This document shows, one piece after another, positions 32,547 through 42,990 of a stretch of DNA of 64,000 nt. Under the pieces are notes generated by a model, which was given only the letters and a program-made list of their open reading frames with translations, did not search any database and was not told the origin of the DNA. Location of the stretch: NCBI GenBank assembly GCA_947000775.1, contig CAMQGK010000149.1, forward strand, positions 721,953 through 785,952, written 5' to 3'. Source of the stretch: Pterois miles (lineage: Eukaryota > Chordata > Actinopteri > Perciformes > Scorpaenidae). A program made the position numbers and the translations under genes. Within the stretch, counting starts at the first letter, position 1. Every line of letters starts with the position of its first letter.

Positions 32547-33620
32547 ATGGACTCAGCGAATTCTGATCAGGTTCGGACCACGATCCGCACCCACGGTAAA
32601 CAGCTCCACCAGCACGGGGAGCAACTCGCCGCCGTCTGTCATGAAGTCAAGCAGCTGACCGACCATCAAGAGAGTTTCCGTGCGTCAATGGGTGAGCAAG
32701 TGAATCAATTGGGAGTGCAAATGCAACAACTCATGAATATGTTTGCTACTCACCAGTCTTCCAGCGCAGATGCCGGTTCCGCTCCGGCTCCCGCTCCAGA
32801 TCCACTTGCCACGCCAGCTTCCGTGTCCGTGCCTCCTCCTGCTCCCCTCCACCAGCTCACCACACCTCACCAAACCTCCAGCGACTCCGACAACTATCGG
32901 TCCTTCCTGGTACAGTGCAGCCTCCACTTTGATTTACAAGCGGCGCACTTCACATCCGAGCGCGCTAAGGTGGCATACATCATTACGCACCTTTCTGGCA
33001 GAGCTGAAGCCTGGGCAATGGCAGAATGGGCACGAAACTCCCTGGTATGTTCCTCTTTAAGACTTTTTACTGAAACATTGCAAAGGATTTTTGATCATAC
33101 CAAGCCAGGTAGAGAAGCCGCCCGTCCATTGGTGGCTCTCCGCCAGGGGAGAAGACGAGTGGCAGATTACGCCATAGAGTTCTGCACCTTGGCCGCCGAC
33201 AGCAGATGGAACGATGCCTCTCTACTCGACACCTTTTTGCATGGACTTTCAGACCCTGTCAAGGATCAGTTGGCACCGCTGGACTTACCTGGGGATCCAG
33301 ATGCGGTCATCGCCATGGCCATTCGGATCAACAATCGCCTGTGGGAGAGAGAAAAGGAGAAGGAGAGAGAACGCCGGAGACCCGCAGTACCACCGCCCGT
33401 CCCGCAGAGGCATCAGTGGACCCATCGCCTCGCCTGGCGCCCTCTTCCGCCTACGTCATCAGAGGGTTCTCCACCACTCTCTGATGGACCGGAGGAGCCC
33501 ATGCAGATTGGAAGTCCTAAGCTGTCTCCGGAGGAGCGACAGCGCCGTCTGCAGGGGGGTCGCTGTATCTACTGTGGTCAACATGGGCACTTCCTGATAG
33601 CCTGTTCGTTAAAAAAGTGA
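32547..33620 (+). CDS. Gypsy-1 gag, apparently full length
   Basis: 357 codons, open from ATG 32547 (MDSANSDQVRTTIRTHGK) to TGA 33618-33620. I chose this ATG because it is the first after the LTR and the same start is seen in Gypsy-2. Features: heptad-like N-terminal stretch to about residue 70, Pro/Ala-rich linker (residues about 75-110), capsid-like part with AKVAYIITHLSGRAEAWAM, TFLHGLSDPVKDQLAPLDL, an Arg/Glu-rich patch (REKEKERERRRP) and one zinc knuckle CIYCGQHGHFLIAC near the end. Structural protein that would assemble particles and bind element RNA. Pol lies in the -1 frame just after. It is the only Gypsy gag here without a break. Confidence 0.85.
   Translation: MDSANSDQVRTTIRTHGKQLHQHGEQLAAVCHEVKQLTDHQESFRASMGEQVNQLGVQMQQLMNMFATHQSSSADAGSAPAPAPDPLATPASVSVPPPAPLHQLTTPHQTSSDSDNYRSFLVQCSLHFDLQAAHFTSERAKVAYIITHLSGRAEAWAMAEWARNSLVCSSLRLFTETLQRIFDHTKPGREAARPLVALRQGRRRVADYAIEFCTLAADSRWNDASLLDTFLHGLSDPVKDQLAPLDLPGDPDAVIAMAIRINNRLWEREKEKERERRRPAVPPPVPQRHQWTHRLAWRPLPPTSSEGSPPLSDGPEEPMQIGSPKLSPEERQRRLQGGRCIYCGQHGHFLIACSLKK
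33611..33617 (+). other. Candidate -1 frameshift site at the gag-pol boundary
   Basis: A AAA AAG heptamer read in the gag frame, followed directly by the gag stop TGA (33618-33620). Pol continues in the -1 frame (SSPVKERTLVSH). This is the canonical slippery form, but Gypsy-0 and Gypsy-2 do not have it at this place, so it may be chance. Confidence 0.4.
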
Positions 33621-34694
33621 GCTCACCAGTGAAAGAGAGGACGCTGGTGAGCCACACATTTGCTACTAACTTTTCCTCTCGACCTCTTACACAGGTTAGA
33701 GTTGTCTCCTCTTCCCAGTCCCTGCAGCAGCTGGCACTGATCGACTCCGGTTCCAACGCCAGCTTCATGGACAGGGAGCTCCTGAAGGACTTAGGTCGTC
33801 ACTCATCGCTCCCCACCGGTGAGACTGAATATTGCTGGTAATCATACCGAAACTATGACTTTTCACATTTTCGAGTCCGCAGCGCACCCACTCATCCTGG
33901 GGCTGCCATGGCTCAAGAGACACAACCCTCACATCAACTGGTCCACGGGGGAGGTGTTGAGTTGGGGAGGGGGTTGTAAAGTAACATGTCGGTCTCTTTT
34001 TTCCTCGGAGAGATCAGTGGCTTCCAAGGCGCCCCCTGTGGTAAAAGACGGTACTACAATGGACAACCAAAGACCGACCGTTTTCCACTCCCCGGACTTG
34101 ATTGTGGGGTTCCTTCTTGCTATCACGACCTTAAAGAGGTCTTCAACAAAGCCCGTGCAACCTCCCTACCACCTCACCGCGTGTATGACTGTTCTATTGA
34201 CCTGTTACCTGGTACATCTCCGCCTAAGGGGGCGACTTTACTCCCTCTCAGCTCCCGAACGGGAGGCTATGAGGGAGTAAATAGACACCTCTTTAGCTGC
34301 AGGAATCATCCGTCCCTCGTCCTCTCCTGCAGGGGCAGGATTCTTTTTTGTTGAAAAGAAGGACAAGACCCTTCGTCCATGTATTGATTATCGTGGACTA
34401 AATGAAATCACGGTAAAAAAACGGTATCCTCTTCCACTCATCTCCTCTGTGTTCGAGCAATTAAAGGGAACCAAGGTGTTTTCTAAATTGGATCTTAGAA
34501 ACGCATATCACCTGGTCAGAATCAGAGAAGGAGATGAGTGGAAGACGGCATTCAATACGCCCAGCGGGCACTACGAATACCTGTTCATGCCTTTTGGTTT
34601 AACCAATGCCCCAGCAGTTTTTCAGGGATTGGTTAATGATGTGTTGAGGGATATGTTGAATCATTTTGTATTTGTATATCTTGATGATATATTG
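33617..34694 (+). pseudogene. Gypsy-1 pol, first part (protease and N-terminal RT)
   Basis: Protease active site LIDSGSNASFMD near 33740, then a frame break near 33838 and LGLPWLKRHNPHINWSTGE. A further frame break precedes the linker, and a TAG at 34279-34281 interrupts MREYID. RT continues VEKKDKTLRPCIDYRGLNE, SKLDLRNAYHLVRIREGDEWKTA..., MPFGLTNAPAVFQ and stops inside the active-site motif at VYLDDIL (about 34678-34694), where the HERO-like element has inserted. It resumes at 38450. Confidence 0.9.
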
Positions 34695-34696
34695 AC

Positions 34697-37600
34697 AGCA
34701 GGACACAAGCTCCAGAACTGCATTTGTGGCTGGACAAAGGTTACTTCCACCCTTGGGCTGAGGATACACCAGGGCAAGAAAGGGTGCCTAAACAACAGGC
34801 GAAGACAACAGGGACAACAGGGAAGTCGCATCGACAGCTACCTTTTGAGAAGCAGGCCGAATCAGTCGACTGAAGTTCAGCAGCAGCACACACACCACAG
34901 TCTGCAGGACATCAACACCCCTGTTCCAGAGGAGGAAGAGCAAGGCACAGGAGAGCAACCTGAATCCAACACGCCACGCCCACCAGCAGAGAAGAAGATC
35001 CCGGGCCAAAGACCATTAGTCAAGTGGCCAAAGTCCTGTGACAAGACGCTGTGGAAGGAGATCAATGCTGATCTCTGCAACATCCTAGAAGGGATCAAAG
35101 GTACCACCATGAAGAAATTGGAGAGAGTGGGCAGCCTGATCTACGCCTATGGAGTGGAACAGTTTGGAGTGATCGAAGGCAAACGATCCGCTCCGCCAGT
35201 CCAGAAGGCAGACGGAAATAGACCGCCTAGTTAAGGAGAGGAGGCAGCTGAAGAAGCAGTGGAGGAAGGCCACAGAGGAGGAGAAGGAGGGAATAAACGT
35301 GCTGCAGGAAGAGATTCAGAGTAGGCTTAGAACACTGAGGAGAGCCGAAAACCTCCTTAGGAAACGCAGAAGGAAGGAGCACGCAAGATCACGCTTCTAT
35401 AAAGACCCCTTCAAATTTGTGAAGAATCTCTTCACAAAGGAGAAGAGCGGAAGTCTCACAGTGTCAAAAGCTGATCTGGAAGAACACCTGAAAAAAACCT
35501 GCACAGATGTCCGACGCCACGAAAGGGCTACACTCCCAGCTGACATGCCACCAGTCAATCCACCAGAGCACGAGTTAGACATCAGTCCACCCAGGTGGAG
35601 TGAAGTGGACAAAACGGTGCGTAGAGCAAGGGCCGCGTCAGCTCCAGGTCCCAATGGAGTTCCGTACAGGCTCTATAAAAACGCACCAGATGTCCTGAAA
35701 TTCCTTTGGAAGCTGATGAAAGTCGTGTGGCAAAAGAAGGAGGTACCAACGTCCTGGCAGAGAGCTGGAGGGATCCTTATCCCCAAGGAAAAGGACTCAT
35801 CAGAAATCGGCCAGTTCCGCCAGATCAGCCTTCTGGGGGCGGCAGTAGATCAGTCTGTAAGGACTTGGGTTAGGACGCGGAAGTCACGGGTTCAAGACCC
35901 CCATGGACCAAGACCAACTGGTTGCTGGAGAGGTGCCAGTTTACCTCTTGGGCACTGCCGAGGTGCCCCTGAGCAAGGCACCAAACCCCCAACTGCTCTG
36001 GGCGCTTGTCAGGAGCAGCCCCATCACTCTGACATCTCTCCATTGTATATGTACTGTGTGTGAAAAACAGAGTGTAAAACTGAATTTCCCCACTGTGGGA
36101 CTAATAAAGGAATATCTTTCTTTCTTTCTATATCTAAATGTTGAGGGAAAAATCTTCTTCAGCGTGGTTGCCCATCGGCTGGCGGTATTCCTGAAGAGAA
36201 ACAACCTGATTGACACATCAATCCAGAAAGCAGGCATCTCGGGCTTCTCAGGATGTGTGGAACATGCAAGTGTCATCTGGCATCAGATCCAAGTCGCCAA
36301 GAAGGAGGGAACAGATCTCCATGTTGTGTTCCTGGATCTTGCGAACGCCTTTGGCTCAGTCCCTCACAACCTCCTGTGGACAGCCTTCGACTACTTCAGG
36401 GTCCCACCAGCTCTCACGACTCTTGTCAAGGCCTACTTCCAGGACATCCAGCTCTGTGTGACAACAGCAGAGTACACCACAGCATGGCAACAGCTGGAGG
36501 TGGGAATCATGGCTGGCTGCACCATCTCCCCGCTGGCCTTTACCCTGGCCATGGAGGTCATCATACAGGCCTCCCGGTGGGTGGTTGGCGGGCAGCGAAT
36601 AAGACCTGGGCTAAGGCTGCCACCGGTCAGAGCCTATATGGATGACCTTACAACACTCACCACGACCAAGGCTTGCACAGTACGACTACTTGGAAAGCTA
36701 CAGCAGAATATTGAGTTGGCTCGCATGAAGATCAAGCCAAGCAAGTCCAGGAGCATTTCCATTGTCAAGGGGAAGCTGTCAGACCACCACTTCTGCATCG
36801 GCGAGGAACCCATTCCAATGGTCTCTGAGAAGCCTGTGAAGAGCCTAGGTCGCTGGTATGACGCCTCCCTTAAGGACAAAGAGCAAATAGAGCTGCTCAG
36901 GAAGGAGGTAGCCAGCGGCCTGGACAACATCGACAGAACCCTGCTTCCAGGCAAGCTGAAGCTCTGGTGCTTGCAGTATGGATTACTCCCACGTCTCCTG
37001 TGGCCACTAACTCTCTATGAAGTCCCACTCTCAAAGGTGGAAAAGCTGGAGAGACTGGTGAACTCATATGTGAGAAAGTGGCTTGGCCTTCCCAGGTGCC
37101 TCAGCAGTATTGAGCTCTATGGCAAAGGGATGCTACAACTGCCCATTTCCAGTCTGGCAGAGGAGTACAAGTGTGCCAAAGTCAGACTGGAGATGATGCT
37201 GCTGGACTCGAGCGACCCGCTTGTAGCCCAAGCGACCCCCGTCCTGGCCACTGGGAGGAAGTGGACCCCGTCGTTAGCAACTGAGCAAGCAAAAGCAGCA
37301 CTCAGACACAGGGACATCGTGGGCCGAGTTCAGGAGGGGAGGAGCGGTCTTGGTCTCGGGGCCAGTACAATGGCCTGGAGCAAGGCCAATCCAGCTCAGA
37401 GACGCAAGCTGGTGGTCCAGGAGGTTCGGCGGGAAGAGGAAGCAAAAAGGCGTGCACAAGCTGTGTCGCAGGTGAGGCAAGGGCAGTGGATGGCATGGGA
37501 AGGAGTGGAGAAGAGGAAGATCTCCTGGAAAGATCTGTGGGAGATGGAGGCGTTCAGGGCGAGCTTCACCATCAGGGCTGCCTATGATGTCCTGCCTTCT

Positions 37601-38283
37601 CCTGCAAACCGAAACCAGTGGTATGGCGAAGACCCCACATGCCCTCAATGTTCAAGTCCAGCAACACTGAAGCACATCTTAGTGGGATGCAAGACAAGCC
37701 TCACCCAAGGCCGTTATACCTGGCGGCACAACCAGGTGTTACAATGTCTTGCAGCAGTGCTGGAAACTCGACGGACAAGCATTAACACCCTTCCTCCCCC
37801 ATCATCCAGTTGGCAGCCAACACTAGCCACGCCACTGTAAGAGCTGACCCTGGGCACCTGGGCAGAGCACGGGACTGGAAGCTGCTGGCGGACCTGGGCA
37901 AGAAACTCTGCTTCCCAGCTGAGATCACATCTACCAATCTGCGACCAGACCTTGTTCTGTGGTCACCCTCACTCAAGCTCGTCTACATCATAGAGCTCAC
38001 GGTGCCCTGGGAGGGTGCAGTGGAGGAGGCCTACGAGCGGAAGAAGACGAGGTATGCCGACCTCGCTGCGGATGCTCAACAACGAGGCTGGAAAGCGAAG
38101 ATCCACCCAGTGGAAGTAGGCTGCAGAGGTTTTGCAGCTACCTCAACATCCAGGCTCCTCAGGGAAGTGGGAGTGCGAGGGAAGGCCCACAGGCAGGCAG
38201 TCAAGAACCTCTCCAGTGCTGCTGAGAAGGGGAGCCAGTGGCTGTGGATAAAGAGAAAGGATCCGACTTGGGCCTTCAAGTGA
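34697..38283 (+). pseudogene. HERO-like RT and restriction-like endonuclease protein, two frameshifts and a SINE
   Basis: Single-ORF polyprotein of an R2-superfamily element. Zinc finger near 34715-34790; RWSEVDKTVRRARAASAPGP and NGVPYRLYKN introduce the RT; motif A VVFLDLANAFGSVPH near 36320; motif C AYMDDLTTL at 36632-36658; knuckle CPQCSSPATLKHILVGC near 37640-37690; endonuclease RPDLVLWSPSLKLVYIIELT with PWEGAVEEAYERKK near 37940-38045 (PD, Glu and Lys of the PD-(D/E)XK-like core). Frameshifts lie near 35190-35215 and 37790-37815, and a SINE at 35836-36130 interrupts RT. About 550 codons from 36131 are unbroken, so loss of function is recent. Confidence 0.87.
35836..36130 (+). mobile_element. 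tRNA-derived SINE inside the HERO-like RT
   Basis: tRNA-like head 'ggcggcagtagatcagtc' with B-box 'gggttcaagacccc' (near 35888), a body around 'gcactgccgaggtgcccctg', and the LINE-type tail 'aatttccccactgtgggact' with a tttctttc end. Same family as 62937-63260. Confidence 0.92.
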
Positions 38284-38449
38284 GCTGATGGCATCTAGGG
38301 AGTGAACCTGGGACGCTGGGACAGGAAACACCTGTGAAGGAGGGCACCTGAAGGATGCCACCACTCACTTGAACTCCACAGAGTCTCATCGGTGCCTTAG
38401 ATATGCGTCTAATGAGGGATTGCAACACCTAGTCCTACATAACAGATCT

Positions 38450-40750
38450 GATCTTCTCTCCCGACAAACAGACCCACGTGAACCATGTGCGCCAGTTCCT
38501 CCAGAGGCTGCTCGAGAACCAACTGTTTGTCAAAGCAGAGAAATGTGAGTTTCACGTGCCAACAGTTTCCTTCCTGGGGTTTGTGGTTTCTCCCAACGCC
38601 ATTCAGATGGACCCCATTAAGGTTTGTGCAGTAGCAGATTGGCCTACCCCTACCTCTCGCAAATTGGTCCAGAGATTCCTCGGTTTCGCCAACTTTTATA
38701 GGTGCTTTATCAGGAATTTCAGTTCATTGCCGCTCCTCTCCATGCGTTAACCTCGCCACATGTCAAGTTCCGTTGGTCCGCTGAAGCTGAGGAGACTTTT
38801 AAGAAGTTGAAAGCCTCCTTCAGCACAGCGCCCATTCTCACACTCCCTGATCTCGAGTGCCAGTTTGTGGTCGAGGTGGACGCGTCCGACACCGGCATTG
38901 GGGAAGTTGTGTCTCAGCGGTCCGCTAAGGACCATAAACCTCACCCTTGTGCTTTTCTGTCCAGGAAACTAACACCCGCTGAGAGAAACTACGATATCGG
39001 GAATAGGGAACTGTTGGCTGTGAAAGCACCTCTGGAGGAATGGCGGCACTGGTTAGAGGGGACGGAACAACCTTTTCTGGTCTGGACAGACCATAAGAAC
39101 TTAGAGTATATTAAGACAGCTAAACGTCTTAACTCTAGACAAGCGAGATGGGCACTCTTCTTTAACAGATTTAATTTCACCCTGTCTTACCAGCCATGTT
39201 CCAAAAACGGAAAACCAGACGCTCTGTCCAGATTATTTGACCCCAAAGATGCCCCCAGTGAGCTCTCATTCATTTTGCCCTCGTCATGTGTTGTAGGTGC
39301 TGTTACCTGGGACATAGTGAACATTGTTAATGACGCTCTTACTCATGTAGCGGTACCCGAGGGGTGCCCCAACAACAGATTGTTTGTGCCTTCAACTGTC
39401 CGTTCTCAGGTCATCCTCTGGGCACACACCTCTCGGATCGCCTGCCATCCTGGAGCACGTCGGACCATGTTCCTCATCAGGCAGCGTTTTTGGTGGCCCA
39501 AGGAGAGAGAGGTGAAGGAGTATGTCGCAGCCTGTCCAGTCTGCGCCAGGAACAAAGCTTCTCACCAGCCTCCTGCCGGCCTGCTTCACCCTCTTCCTGT
39601 CCCTCATCGACCCTGGTCTGACATATCTCTGGACTTTGTCACTGGTCTGCCCCTCTCCGAAGGTAACACTACCATACTTACGGTGGTGGATAGATTCTCC
39701 AAAATGGTTCACTTGGTTGCCCTTCCTAAGTTGCCCTCCACCAAAGAAACGGCGGAGGTTATGTTATCTCACGTGTTTCGTATCCACGGTTTTCCCAGGG
39801 ACGTTGTGTCGGACCGGGGTCCCCAGTTCATCTCCCAATTCTGGAGGGAGTTTCTGTTCCCTGCTCGGCACCTCTGTTAGCCTCTCCTCTGGTCACCATC
39901 CTGAGTCGAACGGCCAGACGAAGAGGCTAAATCAGGAGCTGGAGACTGGATTAAGGTGTCTCATGGCACAAAATCCAGTCTCCTGGAGTAAGAACCTTAT
40001 TTGGATTGAGTATGCCCATAATACACTTCCGTGCTCTTCTTCTGGTTTGTCCCCCTTCCAGTGTGCCTACGGGTATCAGCCCCCACTCTTCCCGGAGGTG
40101 GAGGCTGAATCCAGCGTTCCCTCAGCACAAGCCCTCGTTAGACACTGCCAGCTTATCTGGAGGGGGGCACGTCAAATGCTGTTGAGGAGCACGGCCAGAT
40201 ACAAAAGGACAGCAGACCGTTACCGGACCCCTGCCCCAGTTTACAAACCGGGCCAGAAGGTATGGCTGTCCACCAGAGATCGCCCTCTCCGTGTGGAATC
40301 TCGTAAATTAGCCCCTCGATTTGTTGGTCCATTTTCAGTTTCTAAAGTAATCAATCCCGTAGCTGTCAGATTACAACTCCCCAGGACCATGAAGATTCAC
40401 CCCACTTTTCTTGTGGGCAGATTAAAACCTGTTAAATATAAGATATTCCTTTATTGGTCCCACAGTGGGGAAATTTACAAGAAAGAGAGTCCACTTGTCC
40501 CAGCCTCCAAACACCCTTTCCCCCCCAGTTCATTGATGGCGGCCCTGTATACACGGTTAAGCGCCTCTTGGACGTCTGCCCACGGGGTAGGGGCAAACAA
40601 TATCTGGTAGACTGGGAGGGTTATGGTCCAGAAGAAAGATCATGGGTACCTGCCAAGAACATTATGGATCCCGAGCTCATCAGAGAATTCAACAGACGCC
40701 ACAAGAACAATCCTGGGACTTCTGGAGCCGTCCCTAGAAGGGGGGGGTCC
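38450..40750 (+). pseudogene. Gypsy-1 pol, second part (end of RT to chromodomain)
   Basis: RT resumes IFSPDKQTHVNHVRQ and ends FLGFANFYRCFIRNFS; a frameshift near 38725-38735 leads to RNase H (VEVDASDTGIGEVVSQ, WTDHKNLEYIKTAKR). Zinc region HTSRIACHPGARRT and CPVCARNK; integrase core TVVDRFSK, VSDRGPQFIS and, after a frameshift near 39855, HPESNGQT (D, D, E); then FQCAYGYQPPLFP and KLAPRFVGPF. A 48-base in-frame addition lies at 40437-40484. Chromodomain KQYLVDWEGYGPEERSW near 40600-40650. Two frameshifts mean one uninterrupted polyprotein is not made. Confidence 0.9.
40437..40481 (-). repeat. 45-base retroposon tail in the Gypsy-1 integrase C-terminus
   Basis: Reverse complement of the 'ccccactgtgggaccaataa' LINE/SINE tail. 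With an aaa target duplication it adds 48 bases (16 codons) and keeps the frame. Gypsy-0 at 3427-3435 shows the uninterrupted site. Confidence 0.88.
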
Positions 40751-41289
40751 TGTAACGTCCCGCAGGACTTACGTTATTTGTTACGTGTTGCATGCTTTTA
40801 TTTTGGTGCACATTCTGTTTTATTTTGACATGTTTAACCTCTCCTCTCGTTGCAGTTCCCTTCACTCCCTGCCCTGCATGCTTCCCGCCTTCACATTTGA
40901 GCACCTCCTCCTGACCTAGTTACCTGCACCAGTCACCTGTGCCTGATTGTCGCCCCCGCCCCTAATCATGTCCACCTTTCCATAGTTAGTCACTTCCCTC
41001 ACTAGTACTTAAGCAGCGTCTCCCTTTCCTCCTGTGCCAGATCGTCTTGTTTTCCCCAGTGTTACAGCGTTCCAGCATTCCTAGTGTTTTTTGATTCCTC
41101 GTTCCTGAACATTCTGCCTGTTTCTTCGACTCTGCCTTTTGCTTGCCGTTCTGGATTTGTCTGACTGTGAGTTTTGCCAACCCGTGTACCGACCTATTTC
41201 TGTTAATAAAGACCCAGCATTGTTTAACTTAACCTGCTCTCAGAGTTCTGCTTTTGAGTCCAACCCTGCCAGCCACCTCAGCCGTCACA
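40751..41289 (+). repeat. Gypsy-1 3' LTR
   Basis: 539 bases, tgtaacgtcc to gccgtcaca, preceded by a polypurine tract aaggggggg (40738-40747). Confidence 0.93.
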
Positions 41290-41589
41290 AATTTGACCCG
41301 ATTTCAAAAGTTAAAATGGTTCCATACTATGCTCTATGCAAGTAAAACAAATTATGATTATTTTTTGTTGAATTATGTGTGTTTTATTAAAATTTATAGC
41401 ACCTGTGGTCTTCCCGGGTCAATTTGACCCGGCCACATTTAGTGGTGCAATGGGTCATACTATTGCGCTTTCCAGCCCAATGAACACATACACATGTGCA
41501 CACACATGCACACACACGCACACACACACTTCAACAACAACCAGATTATCACAAAGAGTGGCTATGGGTCCAGATTCCGTAGTGGTGGT
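41290..41589. other. No gene; palindromic repeat target and CA-rich tract
   Basis: Continuation of the host repeat that received Gypsy-1; 'tgtggtcttcccgggtcaat' at 41403 repeats the left flank (31968-31987). A (CA)-rich stretch spans 41484-41530. Confidence 0.6.
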
Positions 41590-42990
41590 AGTGATTCCTG
41601 CTCTACATGGATGACATCAAGCTGTATGCCAGGAAGATATAGACTCACTGATCCGCACCACCAGGATCTACAGCATTGACAAAGATGGGTCATTTGGACT
41701 GGTCAAGTGTGGCTGGATGGTCTCAAAGAGAGGCAGGATGATCAGAACTGAAGGGGTTGACCTATAAGAGGGCAGCATAGGTGATATCCAAGACAGCTAT
41801 GAGTAGGCCGCAAAGAAATCAACCACAGCCAAATACATCCAGAGAGTAACGCAAGTCCTGAAAAGTCAACCGAATGGTAAGAGTAACAAGATCCGAGCCA
41901 TCAACAAATACGCACTACTGTTAGAAATATCAGGTCTTAGGTTGTTTTGTTTGTCGTCTTTTGTGTGCACTTCCTGTTTTATTTTGGTTATCCTACCACT
42001 CCCTCTCGTTTCAGAACACTTCACTTCCTGCCTGGTGTTTCCTGCTCTTCACCTGTGTGACCTAATTTCATCCACCACTCACCTCAGTCTGATTGTCTTT
42101 CCCCACCCTGATTGTGTCCACCTGGTCTCTCGTCAGTCCCTCCCCTCACTGGTATTTAATGTGAGTCTCCCCTTCCCTCTGTGCCAGTTCATCTTGCCTA
42201 TTTACTGTTCAAGCGTTCCAGCATTTCCTTGTGTTTTTGACTACTCGTGCATTAGAAACTCTGCCTGTTTTTTGACTTTGCCTCTGCCTGCTGATTCGGA
42301 TTTGTTTGCCAGCATTTTTTGATTCCTGTGTACCGACCTCTTGTTGTGATTAATGACGCTGATTTTTGCTACAACCTGCCTTCACTGTGTTTGCAATTGA
42401 GTCCAAGCGTGCCTGTTTCTCCAGCCGTAACCACTACCTGTCGTCAGATACCCTGCTGGGATCATAAGCTGGTCAAAAGAGGAGATACAAGCCACAGATA
42501 TCAAGACAAGAAAGCTCCTCACCATGCACGACGGGTTTCACCCCAAGTCCAGCACCCTGAGACTGTACACTAAGCGGAAAGAGGGAGGCTGAGGACTAGT
42601 GAGCGTCAAGGCTACAGTCCTGGATGAAACATGGAAAGTCCAAGAATATATCAAGAAAATGGCCCCAAAGACCCAAGGTGTAGACTGTCCAAAGATGCCC
42701 CCTGATATACAACATATAGTAGCAGGGTGTAAAATGTTAGCTGGATCAGCGTACATGGAGAGGCAAAACCAAGTGGTTGGAACAGTGCACAGGAACATCT
42801 GTAACCAGTACGTAATAGAAGTACCCAGATCCCAATGGGCCATACCACAGAAGGTGGCTGAGAACAACACGGCCAAGTTTCTGTAGGACTTCAGCTTCCA
42901 GACTGACAACCAGTTCCTGGCTAACCAACCAGATACGAGGACGAAGAGCAGAAGAGGGTGGTGGTGATAGATGAGGTCTATTGTACCATA
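41590..42990 (+). pseudogene. Non-LTR retrotransposon fragment, split by a solo LTR
   Basis: Left part 41590-41918: RT motif C LYMDDIKLYARK near 41608, then scrambled RT. Right part 42433-42990: DIKTRKLLTMHDGFHPKSST and LRLYTKRKEGG, then QHIVAGCKMLAGSAYMERQN (Cys-His knuckle zone) and VPRSQWAIP, breaking at a TAG near 42882. A different family from LINE-F and from the HERO-like element, though also probably with a C-terminal endonuclease, judging by memory of relatives. Internal deletion near 42665. Confidence 0.78.
41919..42432 (+). mobile_element. Solo LTR, family A, plus strand
   Basis: 514 bases from tgttagaaatatcaggtctt to cagccgtaacc. Exact 5-base target duplication actac at 41914-41918 and 42433-42437. 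Confidence 0.9.

Larger units (their letters stand above)
34695..38449 (+). mobile_element. R2-superfamily (HERO-like) non-LTR retrotransposon
   Basis: Inserted in the Gypsy-1 RT between YLDDIL and IFSP; the two flanks share tga, a short possible target duplication. N-terminal CCHC-like finger (ICGWTKVTSTLGLRIHQGKK), a central RT, a Cys-His knuckle and a C-terminal restriction-like endonuclease. The 3' untranslated part runs from 38284 to about 38449. Little 5' leader remains, so it is 5' truncated or starts near its coding region. Confidence 0.85.
31990..41289 (+). mobile_element. Gypsy-1 chromovirus, both LTRs, target duplication, two later insertions
   Basis: Complete-length element: 5' LTR 31990-32529, gag, pol, 3' LTR 40751-41289. 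Flanked on both sides by aatttg (31984-31989 and 41290-41295), the target duplication. The site is a 'gggtcaatttgaccc' palindrome that recurs intact at 41418-41432. By hand count the LTRs differ at about 27 of 540 bases (5%). A HERO-like element (34695-38449) sits inside the reverse transcriptase, and a 45-base retroposon tail inside the integrase C-terminus. Layout gag, protease, RT, RNase H, integrase, chromodomain marks it as a chromovirus, perhaps of the sushi group. Confidence 0.93.

Noticed and set aside
32547..33620. Domesticated gag gene (PEG10 or Mart type)
   Set aside because: It sits between matching LTRs with its own decayed pol and a target duplication, so it is part of a transposon.
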